From NCBI GenBank assembly GCA_031216915.1, contig CM062288.1, forward strand, positions 176,121,919-176,185,918: 64,000 nucleotides of DNA, written 5' to 3'. The position numbers were made by a program, and so were the translations under genes. Source of the stretch: Pictodentalium vernedei. Lineage: Eukaryota > Mollusca > Scaphopoda > Dentaliida > Dentaliidae. The notes beneath the pieces were generated by a model, which made no database searches, was not told the origin of the DNA, and saw only the letters and a program-made list of their open reading frames with translations. Of the stretch, positions 10,815 to 21,314 are shown piece after piece. The first letter of the stretch is position 1; each line of letters starts with the position of its first letter.

Positions 10815-11797
10815 TCTAATATATAAATGCGAATGTCTGTATCTATCTCTCTATCTTTGTTCCGGGTGAACTCCTCCGTTTCTCGACCGATCGATCTCAA
10901 ATTTTGTACAGGGGGGGTAATTCGTCCCTGAGAGAAACATGGGATGGGTGCCATGCCCGTGCGGGGTGACCTTGGCCTTGAAATTGATGACCTTGACCTT
11001 TTTTTTCGAAAAATGGCTGGGCCGATCAGGCTAAAATTCCATATGTGCGGGTATATTGACCCATCAATCATTTTGAATTTATCGGGGTGCCCATGTGGGG
11101 TGACCTTGACCTTGAAATTGGTGACCTTGACCTTTTATTTCGAAAACGGCTGGGCCGATCAGGCTAAAATTTCATATGTGCGAGTATACTGACCCACTGA
11201 TCATTTGACTTTATTGGGGTGCCCGTGCAGTGTGACCTTGACCTTGAAATTGGTGACCATGACATTTTATTTCAAAAACGGATGGGCCGATCGTTCTAAA
11301 ATTTCATATGTGCGGGTATATTGACCCATCGATCATTTTTACTTTATCGGGGTGCCTGCGCGGGGGGACCTTGGCTTTGAAATTGGTGACCTTGACCTTT
11401 TATTTCGAAAACGGCTGGGCCGATTGGTCTAAAATTTCATATGTGCAGGTATATTCACCCACCGATCATTTTGACTTTATCAGGGTGCCCACGTGGGGTG
11501 ACCTTGACCTTGAAATTGGTGACCTTGACCTTTTATTTAAAAAATTGACCTCATTGGGGTGCCCACGCAGAGTGACCTTGACCTTGAAATTGGTGACCTT
11601 GACCTATTTTGAAAGAGGCTGTGCCGATCGGTCTAAAATTTCATATGTGCGGGTATATTGACCCATCGATCATTTTGACTTTATCAGGGTGTCCGCGTGG
11701 GTGACCTTGACCTTGAAATTGGTGACCTTGACCTTTTATTTCGAAAACGGCTGATATAACCATCTTCTTCCGTGCAACGCCGGGTATTAACTGCTAG
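10815..11797 (+). mobile_element. Helitron-like non-autonomous element H2 with ~133-bp tandem array
   Basis: It starts TCTAATATATAAATGCGAATG-like and ends GGGTATTAACTGCTAG. Between lie about six monomers of ~133 bp, one shortened to ~71 bp, each with TGACCTTGACCTTGAAATTGGTGACC, CGAAAACGGCTGGGCCGATC and TCATATGTGCGGGTATATTGACCC. Elements with a conserved head and tail around a tandem core are known from bivalves (pearl-type / Helentron-derived). No protein is encoded, so mobilisation would need a helicase in trans. Confidence 0.75.
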
Positions 11798-12350
11798 TAT
11801 ATAATAATGACAAGGTCCACCAAAGCGATAGCATAATAACATGTTGCGCGACTGCATAAAAATCCAGCCTGTAATCATCTAAAAACCACTAAATGGTTAC
11901 GCAGTCACCTATGAACTCAAATAGCAGTTATTATGATGATTAAATAAGTGCTCGTATATTAGAAATCAGAAAATAAACACCGGAAACTAATGCAACAGAA
12001 CTGCATATATGCCTATGAGGGCACCATGCAACATGACCCAAATGCATAGTATGTATTATTAAGATATATATACATGACAGTGTGTGAGTGTGGGGGGGGG
12101 GGGGGGGGGGGGCTGCATCTATAAAAACATGATTGCTAATAATATAAATTCAATGATGTAGCATAAACAATAAGACATCATTTCTGAATATATGGTCTCC
12201 AGGAACCGAGGGTCCTAAGATCCCTGCATGGAGAGACCATCGGACTCAGGATTGTAACCCAATATATGAACTCACATCCGTCATAATTCAGAAAACCGTT
12301 AAATATATGCCCAAACTTGACCTTATGTTAAAAGATTCTCTAAAACAAAA
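11798..12350. other. Unassigned sequence with a poly-G tract
   Basis: AT-rich and without a credible reading frame. Holds (GT)n next to a G-run at about 12095-12112. No similarity to the DIRS copies could be recognised here. Confidence 0.5.
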
Positions 12351-15300
12351 CATGTCTAGAGCGAAAAATGTCTACCATTCCAGTTAAGAATAACTGGAGG
12401 GGATGTGTGCGAAATAACGTTCATAGCCACTCCGCACAACCCCATCCGGCGCATAAAATCTTCCACTGTTAATGCGTCAGATAAAAGAAAAAAGCGAGCC
12501 AATAAACTGGCTAATTCGCTCTGTGAAACAATCAGATGAACCAGCCTGTTGAAAATGAATTGTAGGATACGTGTATCCTATCATTGAGACATTATCTAGT
12601 TCATAATTCAAGTGATCTAAAGAACTATACTCGCTGCATCGCCGAACGCTCGCTTTTTGACTGAAAGATTATCATAAATAACCTAATTATCCAGTTCCAG
12701 TCAAAATCTGTCGGACCGAGCTCTATAAGAGCCTCAAGCCACCGGCTCTGATCAGTAGTTCAAACAGACATAAACCCCCTATCCAAGTGGCTGTATAGAC
12801 AATCCCTAAAGTAATATATTGGAGGGATACCTATATCTTCGCTATGAGTCCTTATAGAAGATCTGAGTCTAGGACAACCTCTCCTACTCTTTCTGTTGGT
12901 GTGGTCGATTAGACCCCAACTTAAAGAGTCGAGTATTGATGCTTTCTTGTAGCTTAATCCTACAATAATGAAAGCTTACCATAAAAAACTTAGGGATACC
13001 TATACCTTCGCTATGAGTCCTTATAGACGATCTGAGTCTAGGACAACTTCTCCTACTCTTTCTGCTGGTGTTGGTTGATTAGACCCCAACTTAAAGAGTT
13101 GAGTATTGATGCTTTCTTGTAGCTTAATCCTACATTAATGAAAGCTTACCATCAAAGACTGGTGTCTGGAAAACTAAAGCGACCTGTAGCAAGTTTTCCA
13201 CCTAGTCAAATGTTAAAGATGACGACGCAAGGCTTCGTCACATCAGAATAGCTCCCACTTAACATTTGTTAAGACAGAGATATATATTATAATAGGTCTG
13301 GAAAGAATTTTTAAAAGGTACAAATGACCACAAAATTCCTTTCCATATACACGTTGCTTTACAGTACTTACAATTGAAGTACATAAGACCATAAGACTAA
13401 ATTCGCTCTGAATAAGAAATTATCTTCTCAATTATCTGAGCGAATAGCTAAATGATGAAGGTAAGGCTACAACTAAGATCTTAGCCTGCTCATTCAACAC
13501 AGAGAAACTCTCAACAACTCTTCGCCTGTCGTTTTTTAAATGTATGTGAACAAAAAAACGGTTAAAAATACATAAGAAGATGATAAGAAACCGTATTACT
13601 TTTTCCCGCAGGAAGTTAAATATGGCATTGTCTACACAATCGAAGATCTGTGAACCCCATGTAGACTTAACCGGAAAGAGATCTTATTATCCTGCTCTTT
13701 GTCCAGATGAAGTCAGCGTCTAACAACACTAGCGGTTTCTCATAATTACTTGCAGTATTGTGATTCACTGGAACAAGTTCAAGGAAACGATAATATATAG
13801 TATCCATATCATCCGTGAGTTGTTCCGAAAGGGAAAGTTATCCTCCTCCGTATCCCTTTCATCATTCATCTAAATCAGTTAGAACCATGGTCACCGGCAT
13901 CTGAACAGGCAGATGACTGGATTGATCAAGCACCATTCAACAGCTCAGGAATATTGCGATTAGCTGCGCAATTTGTGAAGCAAGTCCGTTACGGAGGAGG
14001 GAGAAGCAGCGGTCATGAATTGCTTGTCCGCCAGCTGCTCCTGGGACAATGTGTCCGAGATGGCTCGTACTGCGGACGTCCCGATGAATGAAGCCTCATC
14101 TCCTTGGCTACTAGATGGTGAGACTTTCTTCACAAAAGATGGACCTTCTGACGATGCAGACTAGATATCCTAAGTCACTTATCCAAGGTGCGGTTGGGAG
14201 TGCATGGAACACGCTGAAGAAGCCAAACTGTAGCCGTCCCCGACTAAGAATTGAACTAAGCATACCGGACAATAGCTATGTACGTAAGCTCTGACTGATG
14301 CAAGTTCCTACCAACAACACCCGCCCCCAGATGTTGTTAAAAGAGAGAGAGGGGTCTCCCTCTTGATCACGGTCCGGGGAGACCTAACCGAGTGTACTTC
14401 AGAACTTGCCGGCTTCTTCCTTCCATCAACGCAGGGTGAGCATGATTGGATTAAAGCTAGCTGGAGACAAGGTCATAAACCCTATATTCTACGGTCTAGA
14501 ACTTGTCTTATATCATTGAGTACTTAAGCCGCTAGCTCTAAATACAATGTACATGCTACACATCCAGTGTCACCATACCCATATTCTGAGTACGATTCGC
14601 CAGTCGAGCTAGCTGGAGACAAGGTCGTAAACCCTATATTCTAAGGTCTAGAACTTGTCTTATATCATTGAGAACTTTTGCTGCTAGCTCTGAATACAAA
14701 TGCACATGCGACACATCCGGTGTCACGGTCCTCATATTCAATCTTAACCGCTTCACTGGCATCAGGGAACTGAAACCACTCATCGCGGTTTATAGCCCTG
14801 TGCAATATAAAGAGCACTTTAGCCGTTATGTAGAGGAAGCTGTAAGACTAGCCAACCCCGGCTACCTATTAGACGGGATGTCCCGGACAGGAGGCATGGA
14901 CGTAAACTCCGACTGACGCAAGTTCCTACCAACAACATCTGTCCCCAGATGATGCTGTAAGAGAGAGAGGCCTCTCTCTTGCTCGCGGCCCTGGCTGACC
15001 TGGACGAGCGTACCTTAGAACTTGCCGGCTGCCTCCTTCCGTCATCGCTGGGTGAGCATGGTTGTATATTATAGTGCTCGCTCCACCCTATATCATCTCC
15101 TAGCCCGGAGCGGACACACCCGGCATCACAGTTCTCAGAGGCCTGAATAACCACTTCACTGGTGGAGCTAGCTGGCGTCAACGGACTTTGTGCGGTCGTG
15201 TGTGTTTTTCGAACATAGAGGAAGCTATAAGATTAGCCGACCCCAGCAGCCTATTAGAAGGAGCGTCCCGGACAGGAAGCCATGGACGTAAGCTCCAACT

Positions 15301-15724
15301 GACACAAGTTTCTAACAACAAACTCTGACCCCAGATGTTGTTATAATAAGAGAGAGGGGCCTCTCTCTTGCTCGTGATCATGGTAGATCTGGACGAGCAT
15401 ACCTCAGAACTTGTCTGCTTCCTCCTTTCCGTCATCACAGGGTGAGCATGTTCGGATTTTTATAGTGCTTGCTACACCCTTGTTCCTCTTCTCGACCGCT
15501 ATGGACATACCCAGCATCACACCACCCATATTCTGCGTGATAGATCTGCCGGTTGAGCTAGCTGGAGACAAGGGACGTAAACCCTATATTCTAAGGCATA
15601 GCCCTTGTCTTATATCATTGAGCACTTTTCAGCTAGCTCTAATAGTATAATGTGATGATGTAAGCACACTCTCTGATGGCGTCATGAACCACACCATGTT
15701 CTTGTTCCTCTGTAAATAGAAACT
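12351..15724 (-). pseudogene. Fossil family-1 DIRS: RT and ORF1 remnants, internally reiterated
   Basis: 12370-12530 aligns by eye with the RT thumb/connection region of D (around the GLCGAAADLIP codons), with many changes. 12829-13200 and 13860-15724 align with ORF1. No frame is open. 12829-13170 is a tandem duplication of a ~177-bp ORF1 piece. At 14220-15660 the ORF1 N-terminal region occurs about three times in succession: twin-palindrome motifs at about 14325, 14930 and 15318, and the GCTAGCTGGAGACAAGG motif at about 14456, 14606 and 15557. The order of some pieces is disturbed. At 15724 the fossil is interrupted by element M and resumes at 28851 (AGAGTGACA). Confidence 0.75.
12829..13170. 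repeat. Tandem duplication, two ~177-bp units
   Basis: GGGATACCTATA, GAGTCTAGGACAAC and GATGCTTTCTTGTAGC each occur twice about 177 bases apart, with few differences. The unit derives from the ORF1 C-terminal coding region of the fossil DIRS. Confidence 0.8.
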
Positions 15725-15839
15725 AAACAAGAGGCCCCAAGGGGCCTGAGGGCGCTCACCTGACATGGTAGCCTAAATATCAACCCAGAGAATTGATTTC
15801 AACAAGTTGCATCTGCTCCTCCTAAGAAAAGCTTATACC

Positions 15840-17040
15840 AAATATCCAAAGATTCTAACCAGTGGATCTAAAAACAAAGATTTTTAAAGAATATTCCTCA
15901 TACTGAACTAAATTATAATTCAGGCTCCCACAGGGAGCCCATATATGACTCAGGGACTTGGCTTTAACAAACTTGAATCTCACCTCCCTAAGGATGCTGC
16001 ACACCAAATATCAAAACATTCCGACTGCTGGATCTGAAGAAGAAGAGTTTTTAAAGAAAATTCATCATTTTGAACTAAGTTACAATTCGAGCTCCCACAG
16101 TGAGTCCAAATATGGACCTAGGGACATGGCTTGAACAAACTTGAATCTCACCCCCTAAGGATGCTACACACCAAATATCAAAACATTCTGAAGAAGATTT
16201 TTAAAGAAAATTCCTCATTTTGAACTAAGTTATAATTCGGGCTACCGCAGAGAGCCCAAATATGAACCCAGGGACTTGGCTTGAACAAACTTGAATCTCA
16301 CCCCCCTAAGCATGGTGCATACCCAATATCAAAAGATTCTGCCTGCTGAATCTTGAGAAGAAGATTTCAAAGAAATTTGCCTGAAATGCAAGTTCAAATT
16401 TGGACTCCTATACTGAGCCCAAATATAAACCCAGGAGGCCGATTTGAACAAACTTGAATCAGATCCACCCCACAATGTTGCATACCAATATATCAAAAGA
16501 TTTTGACTGCTGGATCTGGAGAAGAAGATTTTTGAAGAAATGTGCCTGAAATGCACTAAGTTCGAATTCGAGCTTCTATAGTGAACCCAAATATGAATCT
16601 AGGGAGCCGATTTGAACAGCTTGAATCAGATCCACCCCACAATGTTGCATACCAAATATCAAAAGATTCTGCCTGCTGGATCTGGAGAAGAAGATTTTTT
16701 TAAGAAATTTGCCTGAAATGCACTAAGTTCGAATTCGGGCTTCTATAGTGAGCCCAAATATGAATCCAGGGGGCCGATTTGAACAAACTTGAGTCAGATC
16801 CACCCCACAATGTTGCATACCAAATATGAAAAGATTCTGCCTGCTGGATCTGGAGAAGAAGATTTTTGAAGAAATTTGCCTGAAATGCACTAAGTTCAAA
16901 ATCGGACTCCTAAACTGAGCCCAAATATGAACCCAGGGGGCCGATTTGAACAAACTTGAATCAGATCCACCCTACAATGTTGCATACCAAATATCAAAAG
17001 ATTCTGCCTGCTGGATCTGGAGAAGAAGATTTTTTAATGT
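15840..17040 (+). repeat. Tandem array of ~165-bp units in element M
   Basis: AACAAACTTGAATC or close variants recur at about 15969, 16136, 16284, 16446, 16618, 16779 and 16948. Each is followed by ATACCAAATATCAAAAGATTC and GGATCTGGAGAAGAAGATTT. Units are more alike toward the right, suggesting recent local expansion there. Confidence 0.85.
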
Positions 17041-17062
17041 TTTTCCCATTGCCTACAGTGTT

Positions 17063-17087
17063 AAAAAGTGCTGACTCAGCACTTTTT
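17063..17087. repeat. Perfect palindrome centred on an AP-1-like TGACTCA
   Basis: Arms AAAAAGTGCTGA (17063-17074) and TCAGCACTTTTT (17076-17087) flank a single C. The centre reads TGACTCA, the AP-1 consensus. It could equally be a hairpin of element M. Binding is not shown. Confidence 0.6.
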
Positions 17088-17379
17088 CAGAAAAAAAGTA
17101 CCTTGTGATCAAACCGATAGGGATTTTTTTTAACCATTCTATTCTACTGGATAAAAGTAAGCTTTATACAGAACAAGAATTCTCTGTACCGTGTAGTTTT
17201 GGAGATATGGCAGTTTTAAGGTTTTTCCTATTTTTAGCTCCCGAGGTTCCCACTAGAGATGGGCGGTTAACCGAAAATTTTACTCGGTTTCGGTTGTTGA
17301 AAAAAAACCCAAACCGAAACCGTGCAGGTAAAAAAAAACGTACTTTCGGTTTCCGTATATTTTCCTGTAACTCTCAGTC

Positions 17380-17541
17380 ATGGCTGACAACACGCTCGGA
17401 ATGCTCTCCGGCGATCAATCAAAAAATATTGAAAAGGACGACAAAAGTCCTGTATGGCGGTACTTTGAACGGCAGGATTGCAAAAGTAAATATGCCACCT
17501 GCAAACTCTGCTCGAAGACGATAACAGCTGAATATGGAAAT
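17380..17541 (+). pseudogene. hAT transposase exon 1, BED finger part 1
   Basis: This is the 5' part of the first coding exon, starting at ATG 17380 (MADNTLGMLS, 54 codons). It encodes the N-terminal half of a BED zinc finger: the aromatic SPVWRYFE signature and the Cys pair CKLC, ending at EYGN. BED fingers bind DNA, here presumably the transposon ends. The zinc-binding His residues are missing because DIRS X is inserted after codon 54; read into X, the frame stops within a few codons. The remainder of the finger is at 23969. In-frame agreement across 6.4 kb makes the assignment firm. Confidence 0.9.
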
Positions 17542-17979
17542 ATTAAAATTTTTTAGTAAATTTTGTTTCTTAACATACCTACCACAATTGTTTACAATTG
17601 GCTGTAACATAAGTGCAAGCCCTACTTCGGAACTAACTCAAGCTTTTAGAATCTTTTCCAAACGAGTTGGAAAAGTACTAGAGTGCAAAAGCACGAAAAA
17701 GATCGAAAAAAGGGTCTAGCGAGACCAGCGCTCGAAATTACAGGTACTCTCTCTGCACACCTCTTGTGTCTACCAAGTGCATGCGCAACAACCGTGACGT
17801 CAATTCCGTATTTCCGCCAACGAGAAGTTTGTGATTTAGCGGGGAGGCATCGATATCAAAGATATCCCCAAGGAGGGTGGGCCTCCGGTAAACAATTGTG
17901 GTAGGTATGTTAAGAAACAAAATTTACTAAAAAATTTTAATTTCTTTTCAACCTACTCACAATTGTTTACAATTGGCTG
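17542..17979 (-). repeat. X left ITR and ICR
   Basis: 17582-17818 pairs with 23706-23950. Shared blocks include CCAATTGTAAACAATTG, CTAGTACTTTTCCAACTCG, AGCGCTGGTCTCGCTAGACC (as complement) and TGACGTCAATTCC. The outer ~40 bases of the left end differ from the right end. The ICR (17888-17979) repeats both termini, with the junction between 17941 and 17942. Confidence 0.92.
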
Positions 17980-18140
17980 AATAAACAATAGGAGGAGGTG
18001 AATCACATAACCAATACCAACAAGAGTAGCAGAACGAAGCAAGGATGGCAGAGAACAAAAATGAAAACCTGTAATGAAGATAGAGAGAAGGCACCTGAAA
18101 AGACAAGGCTGAGCGAAGCGCAACCTCGACAAAAACAATT

Positions 18141-19600
18141 TTAACGAGGGTGCACAACAGCCTGAGCAGCAACGAGAGGGCCTAAAGAATAAAGGTCCTC
18201 AGATTGCTGCTGAAGGTGGCGGAGATAAAAGGAGGAGAAGGCAGAGGCATTCCTCCAGTAAGCCGCATTCATAACATCACGGAGCGAAACAGAATTGGAG
18301 AACGCCCAGGATGTAGAAATGGCACGAACCTCATGAGCATTAAGCCGGTTCGAAACAAGATCCGACGCAGACAAGCGAGAATAAGCCAGCTTGATTGCAA
18401 GACAGATCCACCTGGAAATAGAATGGGAAGAGATAGACTGCCTCTCAGGAATGAGAGACAGAAAGAATCTCTTCCGACCCCTCCTAATGAACTGAGTGCG
18501 AGTAAGGTAAGTCATGATTGCACGAACAGGACAAAGAAGAGGCCTCCGGCCATCTACAGCGGGGAGAGCCCGAATGCAGATGGGAGGAGGTACCGAATCA
18601 GGAAGTTGATTCTTAGCCAGAAAAGAGCAATCAGTCGTGAAGGTGACACTGTTAGCCTCATTTCGGAAGAAGGCAGAATCAACAGATACCGCATGAAGCT
18701 CGCTGACTCGACGAGCAGAAGCAAACGCTAGAAGAAAAGCCGTCTTATAGGTGAGAAAATGCATGTCGGTCTCAGATAAAGGCTCGAATAGCGCCCTCTC
18801 CAAACAGTGCAACACCCATGCCAAGTTCCACTTGGGTGTAAGACACAAAACTCAAGGCCTCTTCAAAGAAAAGTGCCGAATAAGTTCGGAAAGAAAAAGA
18901 TTACGACCGATGCACCGCTTTCCCACAAAAGAGAAAGTATCAGACAGCACAGACCGATAGCCCTTAATCGTAATAGGCTGGAGGCCCTTGGAGTCAAAAA
19001 GAAAAACCCGAAAATCCGCAATTTGAGCGATTGACGGATCACGGTAATTCACACTGTGATCTGCAAACCAGCGGCAGAAAACCTTCCACTTGGCGGCATA
19101 AGTCATGCCAGTGGAATGTCGCCGCGATGCAGAAATGCACTCCACTGATCGTCTCGAAAAACCTCTACGTCGGAGACTGGACCTGATAAAAGACAGGCGT
19201 GAAGGGACAGGCTCGCCAGGTTGTTGTGATACTTCCTGGGACGACCCTGTGAAAGAAGATCGCGACGTAGAGGTAGACGAATCGGTCGATCGGCCAATAG
19301 AGGCCGCAGCAGATTGATCCACACCCTCTGTGGAGACAGGGGTGTGATCAGAATGATCCTGCAACTGCAAGCACGAATCTTCGCTAATACTTGAGGAAGA
19401 ATCGGTGCAGGAGGAAAGGCATAGCCGATCCAACCTGTCCAGTCCAGAGACAGAGCGTCTACTGCAAATGCCAGAGGATCTGGACAAGGGGAGACAAAGG
19501 TCTCTACCTGATGATTCCAGCGAGTAGCGAAAAGGTCGACCTGAGGACGGCCCCACTGCTCGCAAATCGCCTGAAACACCGACCTGATGTAGCATCCATT
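18141..19600 (-). pseudogene. X tyrosine recombinase, one nonsense codon
   Basis: This is the recombinase domain of family 2. N-terminal part: MTYAAKWKVFCRWFADHSV and TIKGYRSVLSDTF. Catalytic boxes: SARRVSELHAV (first Arg), NAHEVRAISTSWAF (His, second Arg), AAYWRNASAFSSFYLRHL (Trp and nucleophilic Tyr). All active-site residues are present. A TGA at 18849-18851 interrupts the frame at KRP*VLCLTPKW, where family 1 has Arg, consistent with CGA to TGA. The upstream frame stays open through the methyltransferase-like and RT coding region (for example 19504-21036), the overlap expected for DIRS1. Confidence 0.88.
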
Positions 19601-21314
19601 CGGTTGGAAGGACACTGTCGCATCGGAACAGGGAGTTGGCTAGGACGTTGAGACGCCCGGGAATGTGTCGAATGGACACCCGAGCGTTCACATCCCGCGC
19701 CAACAGAAGAAGATCCCGAGACAGCCGATACATGGGAATCGAATGTGTGCCTCCTTGATTCCGTATGTAGGCCACTACTGTCGAATTGTCCGAAAGAAGT
19801 AGGACAACATGGTCCAACAGATGAGGGATCCAAAGCCGAAAACTCAACAGAAGAGCAAGGAGCTCCTTCTGGTTGATATGAAGGCCCACCTGCTCGCTGT
19901 CCCACTCTCCGTGAGTAGACAGGCCGAGAGGATCCAACATCGCACCCCAGCCCCGGTCGCTGGCATCCGCAGTAAGGATGCGATCGGCCAAAGGAAGATC
20001 CAACGGAACACCCTATGTAAGCCAGGGAATATCTGCCCAAGTGCGGAGGTGACAAAGCAGAGACCGAGGAATAGTGAGTTCCAGGTCCAGCGGATCTACA
20101 TTCGGATGCCAATGATCCAACAGAAAGTGTTGGAGAGGTCGGACAAACAAGCGACCGAGCGGAATGAGATCTGTCACCAAACCACAAAGGCCCAGCATCC
20201 GAAGGAAAGTCCTGGCCGAGACCGAGGAAGATTGAAGCAGGTCCCGAGTCAAGGCAGAAAGAATCGTCGCCCGAGCTTGGGGGACCAACACTACATTGTG
20301 AAGAGTGTCGAAATCCATCCCCAAATGACGGAATTGCTGAGAAGGAAGAAGATCCGACTTCTCGCGATTGACTCTGAAACCCAGCGACGCTAGCAGGCAA
20401 AGAAACTGCCGGACATCGAACTCCAGAACAGCAGTATCGTGGTGCCGTTGGAGGATGTCGTCTAGGTAGGCTGACGAAGTCACTGCCGACTGAGTGCGGT
20501 GGAAAGCAAGCACCTGTGACATCAGTCGGGTGAAGGCCCAAGGAGCCAGGTTCAAACCGAACGGGAGAGCTCTGAATTGAAAAACTCGATCCCGAAACGA
20601 GAACCGAAGGTATTTCCGTGACGCCAGATGAATGGGTACATGGAAGTAGGCATCCTTCAGGTCGATACTGGCCGCAAAATCGCCCTGATGAACCGAACGT
20701 CAAACCGACCGGAAAGTCTCCATATTGAAACGAGGAGCTATTATGTACTCGTTCAGGGTACTCAGATCGATGACAGGACGATATTGGCCGTTTTTCTTCG
20801 GCACCAAGAAAAGTCTCGAGTAAAACCCCGGTGAAAGGGTGTTCCTGACCACCTCGATCGCCCCTTTGGTAAGGAGATTGTCGATCTCCTGCACCAGAAG
20901 GTCCCGGCGCAGAGAATCGGAAGGGACCTGAGTCGGAAGGGGCACCCGAGATAAACTGGGGTGCCGATGGAAGGACAGTCGCAGACCGGATTGAATGACG
21001 TCGAGGACCCAAGAGTCCGACGTTATCTCTGTCCAACGGTCGTAAAACAGCGACAGCCTTCCCCCAACTGGAGGCGAATCGAGGTGAGAACCTTCACTTA
21101 CGGCCTCGACGAGGCCCCCGCGAGGAGAAACCACCTCGGGAAGTGACAGAGTCCTGAGACTTTCCAGCCTGAGGCTGCCAGCGAGCCTGGCCACGTCAGC
21201 GCTTCTTATGAGCAGAAGGAGCAGACGTAGCCGAAGGCGTAGCCAACGTCGCCGACGCAGCAGCATGCTTGGCGGGCCTGGAACGACCCCCACCCGCAGC
21301 AGCAGGTTGGTCAA
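19103..21314 (-). pseudogene. X RT/RNase H/methyltransferase-like ORF, several lesions
   Basis: RT: LFLVPKKNGQYRPVIDLSTL, then after an in-frame stop (20700-20702) SIDLKDAYFHVPIH, LPFGLNLAPWAFTRLM and SAYLDDILQ (catalytic Asp pair). A second stop (about 20013-20015, Gln to stop) precedes RNase H: ILTADASDRGWGAML, HINQKELLALLLSFR, LSDNSTVVAYIRNQGG, IRHIPGRLNVLANSL. A frameshift near 19615 then separates the C-terminal region (DLFATRWNHQ, SPCPDPLAFAVDALS, GYAFPPAPILPQVLAKI), the segment described in DIRS1 elements as related to N6-adenine methyltransferases. The N-terminus overlaps the ORF1 end by about 119 bases. Confidence 0.9.

Noticed and set aside
12095-12112. Poly-G and poly-C runs as functional sites in non-element DNA
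   Set aside because: Runs at 12095 and 24522 adjoin (GT)n microsatellites and are best explained by slippage; only the DIRS 3' tract recurs at a fixed place.
12560-12600. AGGATACGTGTATCCTATCAT in the fossil as an intact methyltransferase-region segment
   Set aside because: It lies on the wrong side of the RT remnant for a collinear copy and is a short near-palindrome; it may be a shuffled scrap or chance.
15840-17040. Regularly spaced repeats resembling a CRISPR array
   Set aside because: Units are ~165-bp tandem copies without unique spacers, in eukaryotic transposon context.
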